Below are positions 15,263 through 23,409 of a DNA stretch of 64,000 nucleotides, piece after piece (positions within the stretch are counted from its first letter, which is position 1; every line of letters begins with the position of its first letter). The notes under the pieces are model-generated. The model did no database searches. It saw only the letters and a program-made list of their open reading frames with translations, and was not told the origin of the DNA. The stretch comes from Solimonas soli DSM 21787. Lineage in GTDB: Bacteria > Pseudomonadota > Gammaproteobacteria > Nevskiales > Nevskiaceae. Position numbers and translations under genes: made by a program. The stretch covers positions 310,001-374,000 of the forward strand of contig NZ_AXDW01000001.1 of assembly GCF_000474945.1 (NCBI RefSeq), written 5' to 3'.

Positions 15263-16861
15263 TCAGGCGCGCAGCGCGAATTCGCGGCCGAACAGCAGGC
15301 GATTGCGGAAGCGGCTGACGTCGGTGCCGTCGCTGATCAGCTCGAAATACCAGGCGCCGTCGCGCGTGTCGCCGTACAGCACCGCGCCGACCACGCGGTG
15401 ATCGCGCAGGATCAGCCGCTTGTAGACGCCGCGCTGCGCGTCGTGCAGCACCAGGTCCTCGGTGCCCTCGCCGCCGTCGAACTCGCCGGCCGAGAACACC
15501 TCGATGCCGGCGACCTTGAGCTGCGTCGAAATCTGCGAGCCGCGATAGCGCATGTGGCCGCGCTCGGCGAGCTGCGCCGCGCAAACGTAGGCCTGGCCCC
15601 ACAGCGGATCGACGAGGCCGTAGGTGCGGCCGCGGTGCTGCACGCATTCGCCGACCGCGTAGATGCGCGGATCGAAGGTCTGCATGGTGTCGTTGACCAG
15701 CACGCCGCGATCGGTGCGCAGGCCGATGCTCTGCGCGAGCTCGATGTTCGGCCGGATGCCGACCGCCATGACCACCAGATCGGCATCGAGCACGCGACCG
15801 TCGGCCAGCTGCACGCCGCTGACGCGCCCGGCGGATTCCGGCCCGCCGAGGATCGCGTCGGTCTTGGCATTGAGATGAATCTTCATGCCGCGCGATTCGA
15901 GCTTGGCCTTGAGCAGCGCCGCGGCCGGCGCGTCGAGCTGGCGCTCCATCAGGCGATCGACCAGATGCACGATCTCGACCTGCATGCCGCGCTTGGCCAG
16001 ACCGTGCGCGGCTTCGAGGCCGAGCAGGCCGCCGCCGATGACGACGGCGCGGCGATGCGTGCTGGCGATCGCCAGCATGGTGTCGACGTCGTCGAGATCG
16101 CGGAAGGTCGTCACACCTTCGAGATCGCGGCCCGGCAGCGGCAGCACGATCGGGTTCGAGCCGGTCGCCAGCAGCAGGCGGTCGTAGCGGGTCGTCTGGC
16201 CGGACTGCGAGCGCACGGTGCGCCGCGGGCGGTCGATGGCGACGACCGGGTCGCCGGCGTGGAAGGCAATGCCGCGCTCGGCGTACCACTGCGGCGCGTG
16301 CAGCATGATGTCGGCAGCCTTCTTCTCGCCGGCCAGTACCGGCGACAGCAGGATGCGGTTGTAGTTGCCGTGCGTCTCGGCGCCGAACACCTCGATCTCG
16401 TAGAGATCGGGCGCCGCCTCGATCAGCTCCTCGACGACGCGCATGCCGGCCATGCCGTTGCCGACGACGACCAGGCGCATGCGCTCGCGCTGCTTGGGCG
16501 CCGGCACATAGGTGCGCAGCGGTGCGGGATCGACCCAGACCATGCCGTCGGCGACGCGGGTCGCGTAGGCCTGCACGTTGTTGGTGGCGTCCTCGAGGCA
16601 GCGGCCGGTGGCAAGGCTGAAGTGCTGCTTGTAGATCGGCGAGGCGACCACGCGCTCGCCCTGCAGATCGCCGACCAGGCCGCGCGACAGCACGTTGGCG
16701 CCTGAGAACGGGTCGCGGTTGTCGATCGCGTAGATGCGGTCGTCGGCGCGCATGCGGAACACGGCGATCTGGCGGCCGCCGACGAGGGCCGCGACGCCGG
16801 TGTCCGGCACGATGTCGTCGATCGCGCAGACCGGCTGCCAGGTTGCGGAGGCGTTCATCAT
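15263..16861 (-). CDS. NirD small subunit fused to an FAD/NAD(P)-dependent oxidoreductase
   Basis: The protein has 532 residues. Residues 1-108 are NirD: a Rieske-like fold without metal ligands (DRIYAIDNRDPFSGANVLSRG, ASPIYKQHFSLATGRCLED). A linker leads at about 117 to a pyridine-nucleotide-disulfide oxidoreductase with two dinucleotide folds (LVVVGNGMAGMRVVEEL for FAD and AVVIGGGLLGLEAAHGL for NAD(P)H) and IYAVGECVQHRG. The flavin part resembles the N-terminal half of NirB and NasB-type reductases. NirD is needed by NirB; the flavoprotein half probably feeds NasA. The start overlaps the nirB stop (ATGA), so translation is coupled. Confidence 0.88.
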   Translation of the reverse strand: MMNASATWQPVCAIDDIVPDTGVAALVGGRQIAVFRMRADDRIYAIDNRDPFSGANVLSRGLVGDLQGERVVASPIYKQHFSLATGRCLEDATNNVQAYATRVADGMVWVDPAPLRTYVPAPKQRERMRLVVVGNGMAGMRVVEELIEAAPDLYEIEVFGAETHGNYNRILLSPVLAGEKKAADIMLHAPQWYAERGIAFHAGDPVVAIDRPRRTVRSQSGQTTRYDRLLLATGSNPIVLPLPGRDLEGVTTFRDLDDVDTMLAIASTHRRAVVIGGGLLGLEAAHGLAKRGMQVEIVHLVDRLMERQLDAPAAALLKAKLESRGMKIHLNAKTDAILGGPESAGRVSGVQLADGRVLDADLVVMAVGIRPNIELAQSIGLRTDRGVLVNDTMQTFDPRIYAVGECVQHRGRTYGLVDPLWGQAYVCAAQLAERGHMRYRGSQISTQLKVAGIEVFSAGEFDGGEGTEDLVLHDAQRGVYKRLILRDHRVVGAVLYGDTRDGAWYFELISDGTDVSRFRNRLLFGREFALRA

Positions 16862-19431
16862 GTGTTCTCCGCGCCGGCCGCGGTGACCGGGATGCCCTTG
16901 AAGCTCGCGCGTTCCTCGTCGCGCGCCGGCCGGATCTGGCCGCGCTCCTCGACGAAGACCACGTGATCGTCGGCCGCGTCGCTGTTGACGAAGGTGCGGA
17001 AGCGCTTGAGCGTCTGCTCGTTCTCGATCGCCGTCTTCCACTCGTCCTGGTAGGTCGCGACGACCAGCGCCATCTCGGCCTCCAGCTCCGCGCCGATGCC
17101 GAGGCTGTCATGGACGATGACATCCTTCAGGTAGTCGAGGCCGCCTTCGAGATTGTCGCGCCACACGCTGGTGCGCTGCAGACGGTCCGCGGTGCGGATG
17201 TAGAACATCAGGAAGCGGTCAACGTAGCGGATCAGCGTCTCGCTGTCGAGATCGGCTGCCAGCAGTTCGGCATGGCGCGGCTTCATGCCGCCGTTGCCGC
17301 AGACGTAGAGATTCCAGCCCTTCTCGGTGGCGATGATGCCGACATCCTTGCCCTGCGCCTCGGCGCACTCGCGCGTGCAGCCGGACACCGCGAATTTCAG
17401 CTTGTGCGGCGAGCGCAGGCCCTTGTAGCGGTTTTCGAGGTCGATCGCGAAACCGACCGAATCCTGCACGCCGTAGCGGCACCAGGTGCTGCCGACGCAG
17501 GACTTCACCGTGCGCAGCGCCTTGCCGTAGGCATGGCCCGACTCGAAGCCGGCCTCGATCAGCTCGCGCCAGATCGCCGGCAGCTGGTGCACCTGGGCGC
17601 CGAACAGGTCGATGCGCTGGCCGCCGGTGATCTTCGTGTACAGCCCGTACTTCTTGGCGACCGCGCCGATGGCGATCAGCTTGTCCGGCGTGATCTCGCC
17701 GCCGGGCACGCGCGGCACGACGGAGTACGTGCCGTTCTTCTGGATATTGGCGAGGTAATAGTCGTTCGAGTCCTGCAGCGCGGCGTGCTCCTTCTGCAGG
17801 ACGAAAGCGTTCCAGCAGCTCGCCAGGATCGAGCCGACGGTCGGTTTGCAGATGTCGCAGCCGAGGCCGCGGCCGTACTTGTGCAGCACCTGCCCGAACG
17901 ATTCGAGCTTGCCGACCCGCACCAGGTGGTACAGCTCCTGGCGCGAATACGGGAAGTGCTCGCAGAGATGGTTGTTGACGGTGACGCCCTGGCGCTTCAG
18001 CTCCGCCTTGAGCACTTGCGTGACCAGCGGCGCGCAGCCGCCGCAGGTGGTCGCCGCCTTCGTGCTCTTCTTCAGCGCCGCCAGCGTCGTGCAGCCGCTG
18101 GCGATCGAATCGCACAGCGCCTGCTTGGAAACGTTGTTGCAGGAGCAGATCTGCGCTGTCGCCGGCAACGCATCGACGCCGACGCCCGAGGACTTGGCCG
18201 CACCGGCGCCGGCCGCCAGCGGCAGGATCAGCGCCTCGGGCTGCTCGGGCAGCGCCAGGCCGTTGAGCATCATCTGCAGCAGGTCGCCGTACTCGGCGGC
18301 GTCGCCGACCAGCACCGCGCCGAGCAGGCGCTTGCGGTCCGCCGACACGACCAGCTTCTTGTAGACCTGTTTGACTTCGTCGGCGAACTGGTAGGACAGC
18401 GCCCCGGCGGTCGCGCCATGCGCATCGCCGATCGAGGCGACGTCGACGCCCATGAGCTTGAGCTTGGTGCTCATGTCGGCGCCGGTGAAGGCCAGCGCCG
18501 CATCGCCGGCGATGTGATCGGCGGCGACCCGCGCCATCTCGTAGCCGGGCGCGACCAGGCCGAAGATCTTGCCGTCCCACAGCGCACATTCGCCGATCGC
18601 GTAGATATCCGGATCGCTGGTGCGGCAGGCGTTGTCGACGACGATGCCGCCGCGCGGCCCGACTTCGAGGCCCGCCTGACGCGCCAGTTCGTCGCGCGGC
18701 CGGATGCCGGCCGAGAACACGATCATGTCGGCCTCGAGCTCGCTGCCATCGGCGAACTTCAGCTTGTGCTTCGCCCCGCCATTTGATGGATCGCCGTCGA
18801 CGATCTCGGTCGTGCTCTTCTGCGTGTGCACGGTGACGCCGAGTTCCTCGATCTTGCGGCGCAGCAGCTTGCCGCCGCCGTCGTCGACCTGCACCGCCAT
18901 CAGACGCGGCGCGAACTCGACGACGTGCGTCGTCAGGCCGAGGTCCTTCAAGGCTTTCGCCGCCTCGAGGCCGAGCAGGCCGCCGCCGATGACGACGCCG
19001 CTCCTGGAGCCCGCCGCCGCCGCACGCATCGCCTCGAGATCCTCGATGGTGCGGTAGACGAAGCAGCCCGCGCGCTCCTTGCCCGGAATCGGCGGCACGA
19101 AGGGGAACGAGCCGGTCGCCAGCACCAGCACGTCGTAAGGCACGTTCTCGCCGTCCGCCAGGGCCACGCTCTTTGCCGCACGATCGATCGCCGTGACCTT
19201 CGCCGACAGGCGCAGGTCGACACCGTAGGCCTCGGCGAAGTCGGGCCGCGCCAGCAGCAGATCATCGGCGCTGCGGCCGGAGAAGAAATCCGTCAGATGG
19301 ACGCGGTCATAGGCGGGGCGCGGTTCCTCGGCGAGCACGGTCAGGGATAACTCGGGGCGCTCGACGAGCGCCTCGACCAGCTTGTGTCCGACCATGCCAT
19401 GGCCGACAACGACGACTTTCCGGTGATTCAT
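16858..19431 (-). CDS. nirB: NADH-dependent nitrite reductase large subunit NirB
   Basis: The protein has 857 residues. The FAD fold starts at VVVVGHGMVGHKLVE and the NADH fold at SGVVIGGGLLGLEAAKAL. A BFD-like 2Fe-2S domain follows around residue 445 (ICSCNNVSK ... TCGGCAPLV). The C-terminal half binds sirohaem and a 4Fe-4S cluster, with cysteines in KSCVGSTWCRYG and VSGCTRECAEAQGKD. It reduces nitrite to ammonium in the cytoplasm. The start was set at MNHRK; longer in-frame versions would run into narK. Confidence 0.96.
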   Translation of the reverse strand: MNHRKVVVVGHGMVGHKLVEALVERPELSLTVLAEEPRPAYDRVHLTDFFSGRSADDLLLARPDFAEAYGVDLRLSAKVTAIDRAAKSVALADGENVPYDVLVLATGSFPFVPPIPGKERAGCFVYRTIEDLEAMRAAAAGSRSGVVIGGGLLGLEAAKALKDLGLTTHVVEFAPRLMAVQVDDGGGKLLRRKIEELGVTVHTQKSTTEIVDGDPSNGGAKHKLKFADGSELEADMIVFSAGIRPRDELARQAGLEVGPRGGIVVDNACRTSDPDIYAIGECALWDGKIFGLVAPGYEMARVAADHIAGDAALAFTGADMSTKLKLMGVDVASIGDAHGATAGALSYQFADEVKQVYKKLVVSADRKRLLGAVLVGDAAEYGDLLQMMLNGLALPEQPEALILPLAAGAGAAKSSGVGVDALPATAQICSCNNVSKQALCDSIASGCTTLAALKKSTKAATTCGGCAPLVTQVLKAELKRQGVTVNNHLCEHFPYSRQELYHLVRVGKLESFGQVLHKYGRGLGCDICKPTVGSILASCWNAFVLQKEHAALQDSNDYYLANIQKNGTYSVVPRVPGGEITPDKLIAIGAVAKKYGLYTKITGGQRIDLFGAQVHQLPAIWRELIEAGFESGHAYGKALRTVKSCVGSTWCRYGVQDSVGFAIDLENRYKGLRSPHKLKFAVSGCTRECAEAQGKDVGIIATEKGWNLYVCGNGGMKPRHAELLAADLDSETLIRYVDRFLMFYIRTADRLQRTSVWRDNLEGGLDYLKDVIVHDSLGIGAELEAEMALVVATYQDEWKTAIENEQTLKRFRTFVNSDAADDHVVFVEERGQIRPARDEERASFKGIPVTAAGAENT

Positions 19432-19483
19432 CTTCTTTATGGTTTTTGGCGTATGGCAAACGATGTCACGAACGACGGCGAAC

Positions 19484-20839
19484 TCAGCCCGCTTCGAGCG
19501 CGGCACCCGCGGCGACGGCCGGCGTGCCGCCACGCTGGGCGATCGCCTCCTGATAGAGCTTTTCCTCGCGCGCCTTGTGCTCGGCGCTGAAGCGCACGGC
19601 GATCGCGCACAGCGAGGCCACGGTCACGAAGCCGCCGAGCAGCGCGAAGGTGTGTGCCACGTCGCCGGTGCCTTTGAGCACGAAGCCCGCGGCGACCGCA
19701 CCGACGTTGCCGCCGGCACCGATGATGCCGGCCACGCCGCCGAGCGACTTGCGATCGATGAACGGCACCAGCGCGTAGGTCGCGCCGCAGGCCATGTGCG
19801 TGCAGAGACCGAAGGCGAGCATGGCGATCACCGCCATCGCCGCCGTCTCGGTGGTCGAGAACCACATCAGGCCCAGGCCCTCGCCGAGCATCAGCACGAA
19901 CAGCAGCAGGGTGCGCGCATCGAGTCCCTTGATGCGGGCGACGCGGTCCGAAATGATGCCGCCGACGGCGCGGGCGAACAGCGCCAGCAGGCCGAAGCTG
20001 CCGGCGGCCATGCCGGCCGACTTGAGGTCGAGCTCGAACTTGTCGACGTAGTAGCTCGCCGCGACGCCGTGCACGAAGAGCTCGATGCCGAAGCAGCAGG
20101 CGTAGGTGACGAACAGCATCCACACGCGGTAGTTGGCGGCGGCGGCGGCGAAGACGGCCCAGCCGCCCTTCTTGCCGCTCTCGATCTCGATGCCCTGGGC
20201 GCGCAGGTCCCTGTAATTGCCTTCCGGGCAATCCTGCGTGTACTTCCAGTAGAGCCAGCCGACGACGAGCATGAGCACGCCCGGCACCAGCATCGCCACG
20301 CGCCAGCCCATGGTCTTTTCGATGCCGAAGCTCAGCACCGCGGCGAGCACCAGCGGCATGACGCTCTGCGTGACGCCGCCGCCGGCGTTGCCCCAACCCG
20401 CGGTCGCCGCGTTGGCGGTGCCGACCACGTTCGGCGCGAACATCACCGAGGTGTGGTACTGCGTGATGACGAAGCTGGCGCCGATGACGCCGATCGCCAG
20501 ACGCATGACGAGGAAGCCCATGTAGCTGTGCATCAGGGCGATGCCGATCACCGGCACGGCGCCGAGCACCAGCAACAGCGTATAGACCAGGCGAGGACCG
20601 TACTTGTCGCAAAGCGGCCCGATGATGAGACGACCGAAGATGGTGACCGCCACCGCGGCGATCGTGATGTTGGCGAGCTGGTCCTTGTTGAGACCGAACT
20701 CTCCCTTGATGACCGGCATCAAGGGCGCGACGGCGAACCAGGCGAAGAAGCAGACGAAAAACGCCAGCCATGTCAGATGAAACGCGCGCATCTGCGGCGT
20801 CGCGAGGCTGAACAGACGGATCGAAGTGGCCTTCGACAT
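19484..20839 (-). CDS. narK: NarK/NasA-type nitrate/nitrite transporter
   Basis: The protein has 451 residues and about twelve membrane helices of the major facilitator superfamily. The nitrate-porter signatures are present: FGRLIIGPLCDKYGPR in the loop after helix 2, and the glycine-rich ATAGWGNAGGGVTQ near residue 150 and GIIGAGGNVGAVAAGF near 380. It imports nitrate into the cytoplasm. It is the first gene of the leftward narK-nirB-nirD/flavoprotein-nasA-mob/moa run, with 52 bases to nirB. Its leader holds a candidate NasT target. Confidence 0.93.
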   Translation of the reverse strand: MSKATSIRLFSLATPQMRAFHLTWLAFFVCFFAWFAVAPLMPVIKGEFGLNKDQLANITIAAVAVTIFGRLIIGPLCDKYGPRLVYTLLLVLGAVPVIGIALMHSYMGFLVMRLAIGVIGASFVITQYHTSVMFAPNVVGTANAATAGWGNAGGGVTQSVMPLVLAAVLSFGIEKTMGWRVAMLVPGVLMLVVGWLYWKYTQDCPEGNYRDLRAQGIEIESGKKGGWAVFAAAAANYRVWMLFVTYACCFGIELFVHGVAASYYVDKFELDLKSAGMAAGSFGLLALFARAVGGIISDRVARIKGLDARTLLLFVLMLGEGLGLMWFSTTETAAMAVIAMLAFGLCTHMACGATYALVPFIDRKSLGGVAGIIGAGGNVGAVAAGFVLKGTGDVAHTFALLGGFVTVASLCAIAVRFSAEHKAREEKLYQEAIAQRGGTPAVAAGAALEAG

Positions 20840-20877
20840 AGACGAGCTCCCGAAGAATCAGAACAAGGGGGCGCGGG

Positions 20878-20921
20878 CGTCGTTGACCGCTCAGGACGAT
20901 GCAGGGGATCTGCGATGATCC
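20878..20921 (-). promoter_or_regulatory. Candidate ANTAR-target double hairpin in the narK leader
   Basis: Read on the minus strand, the first hairpin is GGAUC-[AUCGCA]-GAUCC (20921-20906). After seven bases comes CGUC-C-UG-[AGCGGU]-CA-AC-GACG (20898-20878). Both loops have six bases with A at position 1 and G at position 4, the pattern bound by ANTAR proteins such as NasR, EutV and NasT. The second stem is weak (two pairs, an internal loop, four pairs). The motif ends 38 bases before the narK ATG. No T-rich terminator follows, so the control mode is unclear. Confidence 0.5.
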
Positions 20922-21107
20922 TGGTGTTCAAAAAGCAAAGCGCATGCCAGATGGCCTGACCGTTTCACAAAACGGTGCAAGCCTGTCTCTTCCTGCCTCG
21001 CAACGGCACACGGCACGGCAGGCCGCGCGTCAAGTGGTGGCTGCGGGCACCATCGAAGCTCGCCGCGCATCGCGATCGGGCATCGCGCGCACCGGCAGTG
21101 AACGCGA

Positions 21108-21148
21108 CGCCAAAAGAACACCGCGCCGGATGCTCGATCCGGCGCGGT
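21108..21148 (-). terminator. Intrinsic terminator after the ompA-like gene
   Basis: Twelve perfect pairs ACCGCGCCGGAT/ATCCGGCGCGGT (21120-21148, five-base loop) are followed on the minus strand by GTTCTTTTGG. It lies 23 bases after the stop of the OmpA-cupredoxin gene. Confidence 0.88.
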
Positions 21149-21171
21149 CAGCGGCGCTGCGTCTTCCGTCC

Positions 21172-22578
21172 TTACTGGACGATGATCTTGCCGGTCATCG
21201 TCGGGTGGATGGTACAGGCATAGGCATACTCGCCCGGCGCCGTGAACGTGCGCGACCAGCTCTTGCCCATCGCCAGGCGCGGACTCTGCTGGCCGTCCGC
21301 GAAGTGCACGATGTGGTTCGAGCCGTCATTGTTGACGAAGGTCACCGTCGTGCCGACCGCCACCGTCAGCGTGCCGGGTCCGAAAGCCATGTTCTCGATC
21401 GACACCGTCGAGCCGGTCGCCGGCGCGGCGGCCGCCGGTGCGGCTGCCGCCGCCGGTTCGGCCGCGGGCGCGGGTTCGGCCGCGGGCGCCGGCGCGGCCG
21501 GTGCATCGTAGGTCTGCGCTTTCGCGCCTTCCTGTTCGACCGTCACCGGACCCGCAGCGGCGTCGACCACTTTCAGCTCGACGCGGCGGTTGATCGCGCG
21601 CCCTTCATCGGTGGTGTTGTCGGCGATCGGCTGCGACTCGCCGAAGCCGTGCGAGGTCAGGCGCGCGACGGCGATGCCCTTCGACTGCAGATAGTCGCGA
21701 ACCGATTTGGCGCGGCGCTCGGACAGTTTCTGGTTGTACGCGTCCGAACCCTTGCTGTCGGTATGACCGTCGATTTCGACCTTGATGTCGGGACGCTTGT
21801 TGAGCGCATCGACGACGAGATCGAGCAGGCCCTTGGCGTTGAGCGTCAGGCTCCACTTGTCGAACTCGAAGTTCACGCCGCGCAGCACGACCGTATCGCC
21901 GGTCTTGCAGCCACTGAGGTCGACGCCACCGTCGGTCATCGTGCAGGGCGCCGGCGGCGGGGGCGGCGGGGGCGGCGCCGGCAGCGGTTCGACGACGCGC
22001 ACCGGCTCCGGCACCGGCTCCGGAACGACGAGCTTGCTGCGCGGCCCGAGCGGGATGCGCAGGCCGAGGTTGAACAGGGGTTCGTGGTAATGCCAGTCGG
22101 CATCGGTCTGCAGCAGCGCTTCCGCGCGCACCGCCCAGCCGCTGTCGTTGAGGCTGAAGTCCCAGCCGAGACCAGCATGGTAATAGGCCTTCTCGGTCGC
22201 CATGACGTCGGCATGGATGTAGGGGCCGCCGTACCAGGGGCCGAGGAAGAGGTTGGCGCCGAAGCCGCCGCCGCCGAGATCCTTGTCCTCGTAATCGCAG
22301 CGCAACAGCAGATTGCAGCTGTGGTCGCCGTCGCCCTTGTAGTTGAGATACATGCCGCGCAGCTCGACCTCAAGGCGATCGGACAGGCGATAGCCGAGGC
22401 CCAGCGTGCCGCCGATGCCGTCCTTGGTATGCCGATCGTCGTCGGCGATCGCGTACGACGCCATCGGCGCGATGTACGCGTCCTCGAGCCAGTCGGCACG
22501 TGCGGCGGCGCTGAACATCGTCGCGCCGGCCGCCAGTGTCAGCAGGCCCAGGCCATAACGGCGGTAATGCATAGTCAT
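21172..22578 (-). CDS. OmpA-family outer membrane protein with C-terminal cupredoxin domain
   Basis: The protein has 468 residues. A signal peptide (ends near ARA-DW, residue 29) leads into an eight-strand beta-barrel-like domain to about 185. A proline-rich hinge (PEPVPEP, PAPPPPPPPP) follows. The OmpA peptidoglycan-binding domain lies at about 215-340 (VNFEFDKWSL, IDGHTDSKGSDAYNQKLSERRA, INRRVELKV). A second Pro/Ala linker leads to a plastocyanin-like domain at 390-468. Its type-1 copper ligands look complete: a His in NHIVHF, then Cys, His and Met in CTIHPTM. OmpA proteins normally end at the peptidoglycan domain, so this fusion is unusual. AGGGGAT lies five bases before the ATG. Confidence 0.93.
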   Translation of the reverse strand: MTMHYRRYGLGLLTLAAGATMFSAAARADWLEDAYIAPMASYAIADDDRHTKDGIGGTLGLGYRLSDRLEVELRGMYLNYKGDGDHSCNLLLRCDYEDKDLGGGGFGANLFLGPWYGGPYIHADVMATEKAYYHAGLGWDFSLNDSGWAVRAEALLQTDADWHYHEPLFNLGLRIPLGPRSKLVVPEPVPEPVRVVEPLPAPPPPPPPPAPCTMTDGGVDLSGCKTGDTVVLRGVNFEFDKWSLTLNAKGLLDLVVDALNKRPDIKVEIDGHTDSKGSDAYNQKLSERRAKSVRDYLQSKGIAVARLTSHGFGESQPIADNTTDEGRAINRRVELKVVDAAAGPVTVEQEGAKAQTYDAPAAPAPAAEPAPAAEPAAAAAPAAAAPATGSTVSIENMAFGPGTLTVAVGTTVTFVNNDGSNHIVHFADGQQSPRLAMGKSWSRTFTAPGEYAYACTIHPTMTGKIIVQ

Positions 22579-22685
22579 ACGATCCCCTAATTTGTTGTTC
22601 TGGGAGTACTCCGGCGAAAGCGCCGGTCAACGGTGACACCACATAGCGATCGCCCTCGCCCAGACCACGCAAGCGATCAGCACGC

Positions 22686-22723
22686 AAAAAAAATCCACGC
22701 CAGACGCGAGGTCATGGCGTGGA
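22686..22723 (-). terminator. Leftward intrinsic terminator with no long gene before it
   Basis: On the minus strand TCCACGCC and GGCGTGGA pair around a 14-base loop and are followed by eight T. It must end a leftward transcript arising between here and about 23100, where only a 31-codon frame is found. Confidence 0.8.
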
Positions 22724-22957
22724 CGTCGTTGTCCATCGGCAGCGGGCGGCATTGCCCGCGGCGTTGTCGTACAGCGCAGAGAAACTCTCACATAAGTACA
22801 GCGCAGAGCAAGCGCCATGCCACGGTTGATGCATGGCGATAAGCGTCCGGAGCATGCGCGCACCGTGGCAAGGCGGGCACGAAGCGCACGGTGCTGCGCC
22901 AAAAATCTGCGCCAAGCTGGTTCGCGCGCACCACGTTCTGGCGCTGTAGGCTCGATC

Positions 22958-23053
22958 CTAAGTCGCGCGCGTCCACACCGACACCTCGCCGCGCACCGCC
23001 TTGAGGGACATGCGGCGAGCGCTTCGGCGCGCGCGCCGAAGCAAGCCAGGCAT
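22958..23053 (-). CDS. Candidate 31-residue arginine-rich small protein
   Basis: An ATG follows the ideal site AAGGAG with five bases between. The frame reads MPGLLRRARRSARRMSLKAV and eleven more residues, then TAG. It is strongly basic. The codons for residues 4-11 form a perfect 22-base palindrome (23021-23042), which would fold into a hairpin just after the start codon. The transcript probably ends at the terminator 22686-22723. It could be a small protein, a regulatory upstream frame, or part of a structured RNA. Confidence 0.35.
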   Translation of the reverse strand: MPGLLRRARRSARRMSLKAVRGEVSVWTRAT

Positions 23054-23146
23054 TGCACTCCTTAAGTTGTATGTAGCGTGAGCGGTCCCGCCATGCCCAC
23101 GCCTCGGAGCGTCCTCCGCCGACATGCGGGCGCGATTCGCCGACGA

Positions 23147-23163
23147 TTGGCACACGGCTTGCT
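23147..23163 (+). promoter_or_regulatory. Sigma-54 promoter
   Basis: TTGGCACACGGCTTGCT matches TGGCAC-N5-TTGC exactly, with ten bases between the -24 GG (23149-23150) and the -12 GC (23161-23162). The start of transcription should fall near 23174, right at the 5' side of the first leader hairpin. Confidence 0.8.
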
Positions 23164-23171
23164 TTAGGAAG

Positions 23172-23289
23172 CTCGTGAACCAGGGATTGGTTCATGAGAC
23201 GTCATTCGGATCGGGCAAAGCCGCTCGCATCCATCGGACACCGAAGTCCACGTTGTTGGCGAGAGCCAGACAACGTGGGCTTTTTTTTT
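23172..23289 (+). ncRNA. Structured leader or small RNA with ANTAR-like hairpins and terminator
   Basis: The first hairpin (23172-23198) has a ten-pair stem CTCGTGAACC/GGTTCATGAG with loop AGGGATT (A first, G fourth; seven bases, or five if A and T pair). Nine bases later the second hairpin (23208-23232) is GGAU-CGGGC-[AAAGCC]-GCUCG-C-AUCC, with an exact six-base A1/G4 loop. A strong intrinsic terminator follows (23248-23289): CCACGTTGT/ACAACGTGG plus an inner TGGC-GAGA-GCCA stem and nine T. The order is that of NasR- or EutV-type attenuators. The DUF3034-haemoglobin operon starts 120 bases further on. Alternatively this is a free sRNA of about 115 bases. Confidence 0.6.
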
Positions 23290-23409
23290 GGCTTTTTTCG
23301 GTGATCCGCGCGGGAACGAGGTCTTCGCCGTCTCGTACCCGATCCAAAAGCCGCATTGGCGGGAGTTCGTTCAAGACTTGCTATGTCATTCAAAAAAGGA
23401 GTTGGGGCA

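Larger units (their letters stand above)
22579..23409. other. Gene-poor gap, 830 bp, with two outward-facing terminators and regulatory elements
   Basis: No long gene is supported. The gap holds the ompA leader with a CCGGCG-CTTT-CGCCGG hairpin, a leftward terminator (22686-22723), a 13-base direct repeat GTACAGCGCAGAG at 22769-22781 and 22796-22808, a 22-base perfect palindrome at 23021-23042, a candidate leftward 31-codon gene, a rightward sigma-54 promoter, and a structured leader ending in a strong terminator. It is the richest non-coding stretch of the window. Confidence 0.6.

Noticed and set aside
12842-16705. A 1287-codon open frame on the plus strand antisense to nasA and the nirD-flavoprotein gene
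   Set aside because: Its sequence is low-complexity Arg/His/Ala/Val text with no domain, and it lies exactly opposite real genes; long antisense frames are expected at this GC content.
20948-20965. ACCGTT/AACGGT hairpin further up the narK leader as an ANTAR hairpin
   Set aside because: Its six-base loop reads UUGUGA, lacking A at position 1 and G at position 4, and it is far from the pair at 20878-20921.
22769-22808. Two copies of GTACAGCGCAGAG as a CRISPR or iteron array
   Set aside because: Only two 13-base copies with 27-base period, no cas genes and no replication gene nearby.
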